A program made the position numbers and the translations under genes. 64,000 bases of DNA from assembly GCA_905181615.1 (NCBI GenBank), contig CAJIYH010000004.1:124001-188000 (forward strand), in the 5' to 3' direction. Shown piece by piece: positions 23,933-32,317 of this stretch; the stretch's first letter is position 1, and the number at the start of each line of letters is the position of its first letter. Below the pieces are notes generated by a model. It did not search any database. It was not told the DNA's origin and was given only the letters and a program-made list of their open reading frames with translations. Source of the DNA: an uncultured Flavobacteriaceae bacterium (GTDB lineage: Bacteria > Bacteroidota > Bacteroidia > Flavobacteriales > Flavobacteriaceae).

Positions 23933-24923
23933 TTATTTATAAGGAAGCAGCAGTTGTGTTTCCCATGTCAAAGGATCTTTATCTGATTTTTTATTTACAA
24001 TATATATAGTCAAGGGGTAATACAGAAGTTTAGGATTTAATAATTCCATTTCGGTATTTAGCTTTTCCCAAGAACAGTTTATGTTATCATAAGGTCCATA
24101 ATGTACTCCTTTTAATACTTTTCTCTCCGGCATAACTTTAGATTTAATAAATGTGTCTTTAGCGAAGTGAGGTTTTTTAATCGGTAAGCCAAGTGTCCGA
24201 GCCATTGCGCCAGTAGTTGTTTTAGTGACTATTGAAAAAACAGAACCACTGATATCTAAATTGTTTTTATTGGCATATGCATAAAGTTCATTGGAGCCCT
24301 TACTTATAATAGAGTCCAAAGCTGATTTTTTTTTTGAAAGGTTAGGTATATATAAAATTGTTTTGAATTATAGATGAGCCCTTGATTTCAAAACGATAAT
24401 CATTCAAACGATCACTTAAAACACGGTCAATATTTTCAAGCCCTTTTTGATAATTCAGCCCAATTGATTTTTCCATCGAACCTTTAAATACCTTAAAAGC
24501 TTTAGCGAAAAAATTCATATTATCTTCCATAACCCATTTCAAGCTATCAGAGTCATTTTTAATATTCCACTGAACATTTGATGATTTAAATCCACCGAAG
24601 GTCATTTTTTGATTCAGAATATAAGGTGCTTGAACTGAGATTGTTTCCATAGACCCGATTCCATTTTTCCCATCCCAACTATACGAGGGATTTTCGGTAC
24701 CGATGTTTTTAAATTGAAGTTTCATTGTGGAATCTTCTTTAATCAAAGTATTCCATTCAGACCAATTTTCAAAATCTTTTATATAATTGTAAAGTGTTTC
24801 TGCGGGAACTGATGTTCTTAAGGCACATTCTACCCTATAAGTGTTTGGTAAGTTCTTTATGTGTAACAATAAAATTATAAACACAATAAATAGTAATCCA
24901 AAAATAAAACACAAGTAATGCAT
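23933..24923 (-). pseudogene. SRPBCC-GyrI two-domain protein split by a frameshift
   Basis: Two adjacent frames make one gene. The first (24923-24342, 193 residues) has an N-terminal membrane helix and an SRPBCC domain (NYIKDFENWSEWNTLI, GIGSMETISV). The second (about 24340-23933) is a GyrI/effector-binding-like domain with GVHYGPYDNINCSWEKLN. The break is at a TA microsatellite (24347-24354). One extra TA would join the frames as NNFIYIPNLSKKKSALDS, restoring a protein of about 330 residues of a common Bacteroidota type. It could be a true mutation, a phase-variable state or a sequencing error. Confidence 0.8.
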
Positions 24924-24958
24924 AAGTAACTTTATTTTAAAATGAGTTTATGAGTAAA

Positions 24959-25147
24959 CTAAGGTTTATTAAAATATTTAATCATAAAAAGAATAGCAAT
25001 CGCTGCTATGAAGCTAAGTAGAATTTTAAAACTTCCTTTATAGTGTACTTGATGACCTTTAAAATCTTTCTTGTAGGTAAAAATTAGTACTGCTGAAAAG
25101 GCAATAACAAAAAATACTGCGAAGTGTAGTTGTCCATTTGAAAACAT
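24959..25147 (-). CDS. small membrane protein, unknown function
   Basis: Sixty-two residues with two hydrophobic helices (about 8-26 and 42-58) separated by a basic loop (YKKDFKGHQVHYKG). There is no signal peptide or known motif. It lies 35 bp upstream of the SRPBCC gene on the same strand and may be cotranscribed with it. Confidence 0.7.
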   Translation of the reverse strand: MFSNGQLHFAVFFVIAFSAVLIFTYKKDFKGHQVHYKGSFKILLSFIAAIAILFMIKYFNKP

Positions 25148-25281
25148 AGCATTAATTTACTACGAAATTATAAAAAAATAGCGCCAATCCTTTTGGATTT
25201 AAAATTATGTTACAACTTAGTTTTTGACTTCAAATTTTATATCCCTCTTGTTGCTGTTTGTTAAACATTTAACCCAACCCT

Positions 25282-25671
25282 ATGATTAAAAATGAATTAG
25301 ATGCCGTTCAAGCTTTTCATGAAGCTTTTAAGATTAATGTTAACCATGAGCCAACCATTAATGTATCAGATCAAATAAAAGAACTTCGTTTCAATCTCAT
25401 GAAAGAAGAAAATGAAGAATATCAAGAAGCTATTCAGAACAATGACTTAATTGAAGTTGCAGACGCCTTAGGCGATATGCTATATATTTTGTGTGGAACA
25501 ATATTAACCCACGGGATGCAACATAAAATAACAGAAGTTTTTGAAGAAATACAGCGTTCTAACATGAGTAAACTTGGTGCAGATGGAAATCCAATTTATC
25601 GCGAAGATGGAAAAGTAATGAAAGGACCCAATTATTTTAAACCGGATATAAAAGCTATACTTAATAGGTAG
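25282..25671 (+). CDS. MazG-like nucleotide pyrophosphohydrolase
   Basis: The 129-residue all-helical protein carries the metal-binding pattern of the MazG/HisE superfamily: EENEEYQEA (about residues 36-44) followed by EVADALGDMLYIL (about 52-64). Enzymes of this group hydrolyse (d)NTPs or phosphoribosyl-ATP to the monophosphate and PPi. The single short domain and absence of his genes nearby favour a house-cleaning dNTPase over HisE. It ends one base from convergent ilvE. Confidence 0.85.
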   Translation: MIKNELDAVQAFHEAFKINVNHEPTINVSDQIKELRFNLMKEENEEYQEAIQNNDLIEVADALGDMLYILCGTILTHGMQHKITEVFEEIQRSNMSKLGADGNPIYREDGKVMKGPNYFKPDIKAILNR

Positions 25672-25672
25672 T

Positions 25673-26722
25673 TTATTTTACTTCATGGCGCCAGCCAAAA
25701 GGATCTTCGATTGCATTTCGTTGAATATCTATAATTTGCTCCTTCAATAAAGAAGCATAAGAATTGGCCAAATCATGAAGTATATAGCGTTTGTTTTGAT
25801 ATCCAAATCCTTTTATTGGGCTAACAACTACTGCAGTTCCAGCTCCAAAAATTTCTTTTAAACTACCGTTTTCTTTACTTGAAATAAGTTCATGGATTGT
25901 AACTGGACGTACTTCTGTTTTAATTCCAAGGTGTTCCGCAAGTTGTAAAATACTTTTTCTAGTTATCCCATCTAAAATTCGATCACTTGTTGGAGTAGTA
26001 ATTAAAGTATCATTAATTCGAAAGAAAATATTCATTGTACCAGCTTCTTCAAGATATTCATGCGTACTAGCATCTGTCCAGATGATTTGTTGAAAACCTT
26101 CTTCTAAAGCTAGTGAAGTAGGGTAGAATTGTGCAGCATAATTACCGGCTGCTTTAGCAAAACCAACCCCGCCAGATGCTGCTCTACTGAATTTTTCAGC
26201 AACTTGGACATGTACTTCGCCACCGCTATAATAACTGCTAACAGGGGAACATATAATCATGAATTTATAAGCATTTGATGCTGTAGCTTGAACTCCTGCT
26301 TGACTTGCAAAAACAAAAGGTCGTACGTAAAGTGAATTACCTGTTCCTTTCTTAATCCATTCTTTATCAAGCATTAATAACTTCTCAAGTCCCTCGAAAA
26401 AGAATTTTTCTGGAAATGCAGGCATTGACAAACGTTCAGATGATTTGTTAATTCTATTGAAATTCTGATCAGGTCTAAACAGCCAAACCCCATCAGCATC
26501 GTCTTTATATGCTTTCATTCCTTCAAAAACAGCTTGACCATAATGAAATACACTTGAAGAGGGATCCATTTGAATGGGTTGGTAAGGAAGTATTTCTGGA
26601 GTCTTCCATTTTCCATCGGCATAGTCACAAACAAACATATGATCTGTGAAAATTTCTCCAAACTCTAAATTGTCAAAATCTACAGTATTTATTTTTGATT
26701 CTTGTGCAGCAATTATCTTCAT
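25673..26722 (-). CDS. ilvE: branched-chain amino acid aminotransferase
   Basis: This PLP enzyme interconverts Leu/Ile/Val and their keto acids. At 349 residues it belongs to the longer BCAT type II, with FHYGQAVFEGMKAY (about 60-73), RPFVFASQAGV, the lysine that binds PLP in FAKAAGNYAAQF (about 195-206), and EEAGTMNIFF (about 230-239). No other branched-chain genes are adjacent. It is divergent from mnmD with about 90 bp between. Confidence 0.95.
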   Translation of the reverse strand: MKIIAAQESKINTVDFDNLEFGEIFTDHMFVCDYADGKWKTPEILPYQPIQMDPSSSVFHYGQAVFEGMKAYKDDADGVWLFRPDQNFNRINKSSERLSMPAFPEKFFFEGLEKLLMLDKEWIKKGTGNSLYVRPFVFASQAGVQATASNAYKFMIICSPVSSYYSGGEVHVQVAEKFSRAASGGVGFAKAAGNYAAQFYPTSLALEEGFQQIIWTDASTHEYLEEAGTMNIFFRINDTLITTPTSDRILDGITRKSILQLAEHLGIKTEVRPVTIHELISSKENGSLKEIFGAGTAVVVSPIKGFGYQNKRYILHDLANSYASLLKEQIIDIQRNAIEDPFGWRHEVK

Positions 26723-26812
26723 CTTTTAGGGCTTATAGTACGAAATTAAAGATTAATTTTTTAAAAACACGTCTTTTTATTCTATCAATATTCATTTTTT
26801 TATCTTTAAAGA

Positions 26813-27493
26813 ATCAAAAGAGAAAAAGTTATTACCGCCGATGGAAGTTCTACATTATACATGGAGGAATGGGATGAATATTATCATTCTATGCACGGAG
26901 CATATAATGAAGCAATGCATGTATATGTTGAATCAGGCTTGGCCTTCTGGTCTGCACAAGATTCATCTAAAAACAAACCTTGCTCAATCTTCGAAATGGG
27001 CTTTGGAACTGGACTTAATGCGCTGATGACATTAGAATACGCTCACTTGCATAATTTGGATATCGTTTATAATACTATAGAGGCTTTCCCTTTGCAATAT
27101 CGTGAAATTCAAGAACTGGATTTTGATTCTTTTTTTAAACTAGAAAATTCAAAAAACTACCTTCGAGAACTTCATCTTTCCCCATGGGATCAAAACATAC
27201 GTCTTAGTCCAAATTTTAGCTTTCTAAAAAACAAAATGCTACTTAAAAACTTTAAACCTATTATATCTTATGATCTAATTTATTATGATGCTTTTGGTTT
27301 TAGAGTTCAACCCGAAATGTGGAGTTTAGAAGCATTACGCCCTATAGTTCATGCTTTAGCTCCTCACGGTGTTTTTGTAACATATTCTGCCAAAGGCAGT
27401 GTACGAAGATCTTTAGAGGCTTTAGGTTTAAAAGTTTTCAGAATAGAAGGGCCACCTGGAAAACGCGAAATGTTACGTGCAATTAGAGCTTAA
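26813..27493 (+). CDS. mnmD: tRNA (5-methylaminomethyl-2-thiouridine) methyltransferase, MnmD type
   Basis: The product methylates nm5s2U at the wobble position of certain tRNAs, the C-terminal-less equivalent of MnmC domain 1. SAM-site FEMGFGTGLNALM and YDAFGFRVQPEMWS are characteristic. The first ATG (26861) would remove a conserved start. The frame is open back to 26810, and IKREKVITADGSSTLY aligns with the usual MKRE...TxDGS N-terminus, with ATC at 26813 standing where ATG is expected. I therefore annotate from 26813 (226 residues), noting the non-canonical start. Confidence 0.8.
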   Translation: MKREKVITADGSSTLYMEEWDEYYHSMHGAYNEAMHVYVESGLAFWSAQDSSKNKPCSIFEMGFGTGLNALMTLEYAHLHNLDIVYNTIEAFPLQYREIQELDFDSFFKLENSKNYLRELHLSPWDQNIRLSPNFSFLKNKMLLKNFKPIISYDLIYYDAFGFRVQPEMWSLEALRPIVHALAPHGVFVTYSAKGSVRRSLEALGLKVFRIEGPPGKREMLRAIRA

Positions 27494-27515
27494 TTATATT
27501 ATTTTTACAAAAAAA

Positions 27516-28418
27516 ATGAAGATTTTAATTAGTGGTGCAACAGGGTTAGTAGGGAATGTTCTCATTCAAGAAGCATTGCTAAAGGGAATTGAAATTCATT
27601 TCTTAACTCGAAATAAATCTAAACTTGGTTCTCATGATGGAGTTACTGCATTTTATTGGAATCCAAGAGAAAATGAAATTGACACAGCTTGCTTTAAAGG
27701 AGTAGATTCTATTATTCATTTGGCAGGAGCAACAGTCTCCAAACGCTGGACAAAGAAATATAAAGAAGAGATTTTATCTAGTCGAATTCAATCGACTTCT
27801 CTTTTAGTTGAAAGTCTAAAAAACAAGGAACATCAGATAAAAACAGTTGTTTCTGCCTCGGCTATTGGAGTATACCCATCTTCCATGGATAAAATTCACA
27901 ACGAAGAAGATCCGGTTAAATCGGATTCATTTATAGAAGAAGTTGTGGTTGAGTGGGAGCGGACAGTAGACCGATTTTTGGAATTAAACCTTAAGGTGTC
28001 TAAACTTAGGATCGGACTTGTCTTGGCTTCTAATGGAGGTGTATTGGAAACTTTAAAAATCCCAACCCAATTTGGTTTAGGAGCTGCTTTTGGTTCAGGT
28101 AAGCAATGGCAATCATGGATTCATATTTCTGACTTGGCACATCTTTTCATAACTGCTGCATCTGATCAGTGGGAAGGAGTTTATAATGCTACAGCTCCAG
28201 AAGTGGTATCTCAAAAAAAATTCATTAAACATCTTGCAAGTTCTATTAACAGACCATTTTTCATGCCACCATTGCCTAAATTTTTAATTAAATTATTGGT
28301 AGGCGAAATGAGTGCTTTGGTTTTAAACAGTCACTATATTAGTAATCAAAAAGTAACAGACACAGGATTTAAGTATCAATTTTCTACTTTAAAAGAAGCA
28401 TTAGAAGATTTGTTGTAA
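27516..28418 (+). CDS. TIGR01777 family NAD-dependent epimerase-like protein
   Basis: I use ATG at 27516 (MKILISGATGLVG), giving 300 residues; the upstream frame overlaps mnmD. The Rossmann motif GATGLVG at the start, GVDSIIHLAGATVSKRW (about 65-81), SASAIGVYPS with Y of an SDR active site, and the C-terminal KLLVGEMSALVLNS are typical of the YfcH/SulA-like family. The substrate is not established for this family. It lies 22 bp downstream of mnmD. Confidence 0.88.
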   Translation: MKILISGATGLVGNVLIQEALLKGIEIHFLTRNKSKLGSHDGVTAFYWNPRENEIDTACFKGVDSIIHLAGATVSKRWTKKYKEEILSSRIQSTSLLVESLKNKEHQIKTVVSASAIGVYPSSMDKIHNEEDPVKSDSFIEEVVVEWERTVDRFLELNLKVSKLRIGLVLASNGGVLETLKIPTQFGLGAAFGSGKQWQSWIHISDLAHLFITAASDQWEGVYNATAPEVVSQKKFIKHLASSINRPFFMPPLPKFLIKLLVGEMSALVLNSHYISNQKVTDTGFKYQFSTLKEALEDLL

Positions 28419-28435
28419 TTTTTTAATGTGACATT

Positions 28436-28467
28436 TTGACAATTTCCATGAAATGGCAGTACTTTTG
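28436..28467 (+). promoter_or_regulatory. promoter of grpE-dnaJ
   Basis: TTG at 28436-28438 and TACTTTTG at 28460-28467 are separated by 21 bases, the flavobacterial housekeeping layout. Between them CCATGAAATGG forms a small inverted repeat (28447-28457) that might be an operator. No CIRCE element is seen. Confidence 0.65.
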
Positions 28468-28490
28468 CAGTCAAATGGAAAAATAATTTA

Positions 28491-29024
28491 ATGAGTACGT
28501 CAGAAGAATCAAAAGATAAATCTAAAAAAGCAGCACAAAAAAAAGTTGCTTCTAAGAAAGGGCCTTCTAAAGAAGCAAAAGAACTAACTTCTATAAAAGA
28601 GTCTTTTGAATTAGAAAAGGATAAATATTTGCGTTTATTCGCAGAATTTGAAAATTTCAAAAAGCGAACTTCTAAAGAACGCATTGAATTATTTAAGACT
28701 GCTGGTCAGGACGTTATTGTTGACCTATTACCAGTTCTTGATGATTTTGAGCGCGCTTTAAAAGAAGTCGAAAAGTCAGAAAACCGTACAGAATTTGATG
28801 GTTTTAAGCTTATAAGTAATAAACTCAGAGAATCCCTTAAGTCCAAAGGGTTAGACTTTGTTGTTGTGGAAGCTGGTGATGCCTTCGATTCAGAAATACA
28901 TGAAGCAATTACTCAAATTCCAGCAGGCGATGACCAGAAAGGGAATGTTATTGATGTAATTGAAAAAGGCTACATGTTAGGTGATAAAATCCTACGTTAC
29001 CCTAAGGTTGTTGTGGGTCAATAG
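28491..29024 (+). CDS. grpE: nucleotide exchange factor GrpE
   Basis: GrpE releases ADP from DnaK. The 177-residue product has a lysine-rich disordered N-terminus (about 1-45), a long coiled coil with LRLFAEFENFKKRTSKER (about 46-63), and the beta-domain ending EKGYMLGDKILRYPKVVV. dnaJ follows after 32 bp; dnaK is not in the window. Confidence 0.95.
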   Translation: MSTSEESKDKSKKAAQKKVASKKGPSKEAKELTSIKESFELEKDKYLRLFAEFENFKKRTSKERIELFKTAGQDVIVDLLPVLDDFERALKEVEKSENRTEFDGFKLISNKLRESLKSKGLDFVVVEAGDAFDSEIHEAITQIPAGDDQKGNVIDVIEKGYMLGDKILRYPKVVVGQ

Positions 29025-29056
29025 AACACTTATGCTAGTAGTCTAAAAAATAAAAT

Positions 29057-30157
29057 ATGAAACAAGATTATTATGATATTTTAGGAGTCTCCAAAGGAGC
29101 GACTAATTCTGAAATAAAAAAGGCTTACAGAAAAAAGGCAATAGAATTTCATCCGGATAAAAATCCTGGAGATTCTAGTTCTGAAGAAAAGTTCAAGAAT
29201 GCTGCAGAGGCTTATGAGGTTTTAGGTGATCCAGATAAAAAAGCAAAATACGATCAATACGGTCACAGTGCATTCGATGGAAACCAGGGTTTTGGTGGAG
29301 GTGGAATGAACATGGATGATATTTTTAGTCAGTTTGGAGATATTTTCGGTGGCGGTTTTGGCGGAGGCGGAGGCGGAAGAGGCCAACGCAGAGTTAAAGG
29401 AAGTAACTTAAGAATCCGAGTAAAATTAACGCTAGAAGAAATTGCTTCGGGTGTTGAGAAGAAAGTTAAAGTAAAACGTAAAGTTCAGGCTAAAAATGTA
29501 TCCTATTCAACCTGTGGTTCTTGTAATGGTTCTGGTCAAACAGTTCGTATAACGAATACTATATTAGGAAGAATGCAAACTGCTGCAACCTGTCCAACAT
29601 GCTCAGGTTCCGGTCAAACAATATCTAATAGACCATCAGGAAGTGATTCCCAGGGGATGGTTCAAGAGGAAGAAACTGTTTCGATACAAATTCCAGGGGG
29701 AGTTGAGGATGGAATGCAATTGAAGGTCTCTGGAAAAGGAAACGCTGCACCAGGTAATGGTGTTTCGGGAGATTTAATTGTTCTGATTGAAGAGCACATT
29801 CATGATCATTTTATGCGCGAGGGCAACCACCTTCATTATGATCTATATGTTTCTATCTCAGAGGCTGCTCTTGGAATATCAAAAGAATTTGATATGCTTG
29901 AAGGTAAGGTGAGAATTAAGTTAGAGCCTGGAATTCAATCAGGAAAAACCCTTCGTCTTAGAGGCAAAGGTTTGCCTGATGTTAATCGATATGGAACTGG
30001 TGATTTATTAGTTCATATTAATGTTTGGACTCCCAAAACTCTTAACAGAGAACAAAAACAGTTTTTTCAAAAGATGATGGACGATGAAAACTTCACTCCT
30101 AGGCCTGAAAAATCTGATAAATCCTTTTTTGAAAAGGTTAAAGACATGTTTGCCTAA
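29057..30157 (+). CDS. dnaJ: chaperone DnaJ
   Basis: The J domain (YYDILGVSKGA, HPD in EFHPDKNPGD) is followed by a Gly/Phe-rich linker (about 72-105) and the substrate domain. The zinc region has only two CxxCxGxG motifs (CGSCNGSG, about 153, and CPTCSGSG, about 180) instead of the four of E. coli DnaJ. This reduced form is usual in flavobacteria. The C-terminal dimer part is complete at 366 residues. Confidence 0.95.
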   Translation: MKQDYYDILGVSKGATNSEIKKAYRKKAIEFHPDKNPGDSSSEEKFKNAAEAYEVLGDPDKKAKYDQYGHSAFDGNQGFGGGGMNMDDIFSQFGDIFGGGFGGGGGGRGQRRVKGSNLRIRVKLTLEEIASGVEKKVKVKRKVQAKNVSYSTCGSCNGSGQTVRITNTILGRMQTAATCPTCSGSGQTISNRPSGSDSQGMVQEEETVSIQIPGGVEDGMQLKVSGKGNAAPGNGVSGDLIVLIEEHIHDHFMREGNHLHYDLYVSISEAALGISKEFDMLEGKVRIKLEPGIQSGKTLRLRGKGLPDVNRYGTGDLLVHINVWTPKTLNREQKQFFQKMMDDENFTPRPEKSDKSFFEKVKDMFA

Positions 30158-30234
30158 TGTTATAGCATAAATATAATTGTGTGTATTTCTTAATAAGTCC
30201 TTTATGGGTTTGTATTTGTTTTCACACCATTTTT

Positions 30235-30262
30235 CCCATCCTTTTTTAAGGGTGGGTTTTAT
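30235..30262 (+). terminator. terminator after dnaJ
   Basis: CCCATCC and GGGTGGG (one G-U pair) flank TTTTTTAA and are followed by TTTTATTTTTT. Confidence 0.75.
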
Positions 30263-30311
30263 TTTTTAGCCCTTTTTTTGTTCTATATTTGAGTATATTT
30301 TCTTTTTTACT

Positions 30312-31154
30312 ATGCAAAAGCTATTGGATTTTTTCAACTATCAAATTAAATTAGGATCCTCGATTTCCTTTTCAGTGAAATCTACTCTTATCATTTTAAT
30401 CGTATTTATTTTTACGAGGTATTTTTTAAAATTAATTCGTCGTATAGTTTTCAGAACTCTAAATAAACAAGCTCAATATACTTTTAAAAGTATTTTCTCC
30501 TTCTTCAATTATTTTGTTTATATCATTGTTATCTTAATCACCTTCGAGAATATTGGGGTAAATGTTACAGCAATTTTTGCTGCTTCAGCAGCCTTACTAG
30601 TTGGTGTTGGTTTAGCACTTCAAACTTTCATACAAGACATCATCTCGGGTGTTTTTATTATTGCAGACCAAACAGTTCATGTCGGAGATATTATTCAGTT
30701 AGATGGTCAGGTTGGGAAAATAGAGAACATAACTTTAAGAACAACAAGAGCGGTAACCATCGATAACAAGGTGTTAATTATTCCAAACCATAAATTTTTA
30801 ACTTCAATTTTATATAATTGGACAGAAAATGGAACTTTAACCCGAGAAAATATTCATGTGGGAGTTGCTTATGGTACAGATCTAGAGCAGGTTAAGAAAC
30901 TTTTAATTGATTTGACTCTAGAATTTGCAGAGGTAATGAAAGAACCAGAGCCAGATGTTCTTTTTAATGATTTTGGAGACAATTCTTTAGACCTTAAACT
31001 CAGTTTTACAATCAATAATAGTTTTGCATCGGGAAAGGTTAAAAGTTCTATTCGATATAAGATTTATGAGGTTTTTAATGCAAATTCAATTGACATTCCT
31101 TTTCCGCAGCGTACGGTATGGCTTAATCAAGTAGAATCTAAAAGTAATGACTAA
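30312..31154 (+). CDS. mscS: small-conductance mechanosensitive channel
   Basis: The 280-residue protein has three transmembrane helices, the last being the Gly/Ala-rich pore helix (FAASAALLVGVGLALQTF, about 91-108), then the MscS beta-domain (GVFIIADQTVHVGDII, about 116-131, and FLTSILYNW). The family opens under membrane tension to release osmolytes. Its end overlaps the start of the response-regulator gene by 8 bp, so the two are coexpressed. Confidence 0.92.
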   Translation: MQKLLDFFNYQIKLGSSISFSVKSTLIILIVFIFTRYFLKLIRRIVFRTLNKQAQYTFKSIFSFFNYFVYIIVILITFENIGVNVTAIFAASAALLVGVGLALQTFIQDIISGVFIIADQTVHVGDIIQLDGQVGKIENITLRTTRAVTIDNKVLIIPNHKFLTSILYNWTENGTLTRENIHVGVAYGTDLEQVKKLLIDLTLEFAEVMKEPEPDVLFNDFGDNSLDLKLSFTINNSFASGKVKSSIRYKIYEVFNANSIDIPFPQRTVWLNQVESKSND

Positions 31155-32310
31155 AATATTAATTATAGAAGATGAAGAACCCATTCGTCGTGTTCTTGTA
31201 AAAATCTTAGGTGAAGAAAACGACCAATTTGTTATTTCTCAAGCTGAAGACGGAAAGCAAGGAACGAAGATGATTTATGAAGACGAATTTGACCTTATCC
31301 TTTGTGACATTAAAATGCCAAAAATGGATGGGCTTGAGGTTCTTGACAAGGCAAATAAAAAAGGTGTAACTACCCCTTTTATTATGTTAACTGGTCATGG
31401 AAATATTGAAACTGCAGTGCATGCGATGAAAATCGGTGCTTATGATTTTATACCCAAACCTCCAGACTTAAACCGACTCTTAATTTCGATTCGAAATGCG
31501 ATTGAAAGCAAACATTTGATAAAAGAAAATGTTCGTTTAAAAAAGAAAATTGCTAAAAAGTATGACATTATTGGGTCAGCTCCTAAAATCAAAAAAGTAA
31601 CCGAATTGATTGACAAAGTTGCACCGACACAAGCACGAATTTTAATAACGGGCCCAAATGGAACCGGTAAAGAATTGGTTGCTCATCAAATTCATCAGAA
31701 AAGTGATCGATACCATCACCCACTGATAGAGGTTAACTGTGCCGCAATTCCCTCGGAATTAATTGAAAGTGAGTTGTTTGGTCATCTAAAAGGGGCTTTT
31801 ACCTCTGCTGTAAAAGACAGAAAGGGTAAATTCGAAGCAGCTACTCAAGGAACACTTTTTCTAGACGAAATAGGAGATTTAAGTCTAAGTGCACAAGCAA
31901 AAGTACTTCGAGCTCTTCAAGAAAATAAGGTTCAGCGAGTTGGTAGCGATAAGGATATTTCTGTCGACGTTAGAATATTAGCCGCAACCAACAAGAATTT
32001 AAAAGAAGAAATTAAAGCAGGAAGATTTAGAGAAGATTTATACCACAGACTTGCAGTGATTTTAATTGAAGTACCACCACTTTCAGATCGAAAAGTGGAC
32101 ATTCCTATTCTTGTAGAACACTTTATAAGCCAGATTTCTAAAAAAGATGGTATTCCAATAAAAAAAATAGACACTGCTGCTTTGGTTTTGCTAAAGCAAT
32201 ACCCATGGTCAGGTAATGTTCGTGAGTTAAGAAATGTCATTGAGCGCCTTATGATTCTTGGAGATAATCCAATTACTAAAAAAAACATTGTGCAGTTTGC
32301 ACCAAAATAA
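31147..32310 (+). CDS. NtrC-type response regulator without Fis HTH
   Basis: Residues 1-120 are a receiver (phospho-acceptor D in LILCDIKMPKMDG, Thr in MLTGHG, Lys in FIPKPP). Residues about 140-370 are a sigma-54 AAA+ domain with Walker A TGPNGTGKE, the sigma-54 contact loop GAFTSA, Walker B LFLDEIGDL and NVRELRNVIERL. The chain ends at 387 with NIVQFAPK, leaving no room for the usual Fis-type DNA-binding domain. It may act from solution or without enhancer DNA. No histidine kinase is adjacent. Confidence 0.92.
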   Translation: MTKILIIEDEEPIRRVLVKILGEENDQFVISQAEDGKQGTKMIYEDEFDLILCDIKMPKMDGLEVLDKANKKGVTTPFIMLTGHGNIETAVHAMKIGAYDFIPKPPDLNRLLISIRNAIESKHLIKENVRLKKKIAKKYDIIGSAPKIKKVTELIDKVAPTQARILITGPNGTGKELVAHQIHQKSDRYHHPLIEVNCAAIPSELIESELFGHLKGAFTSAVKDRKGKFEAATQGTLFLDEIGDLSLSAQAKVLRALQENKVQRVGSDKDISVDVRILAATNKNLKEEIKAGRFREDLYHRLAVILIEVPPLSDRKVDIPILVEHFISQISKKDGIPIKKIDTAALVLLKQYPWSGNVRELRNVIERLMILGDNPITKKNIVQFAPK

Positions 32311-32317
32311 TTTAAAT

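Noticed and set aside
30158-31146. Sigma-54 (-24/-12) promoter near the NtrC-like regulator
   Set aside because: No GG-N10-GC pattern with the right context was found.
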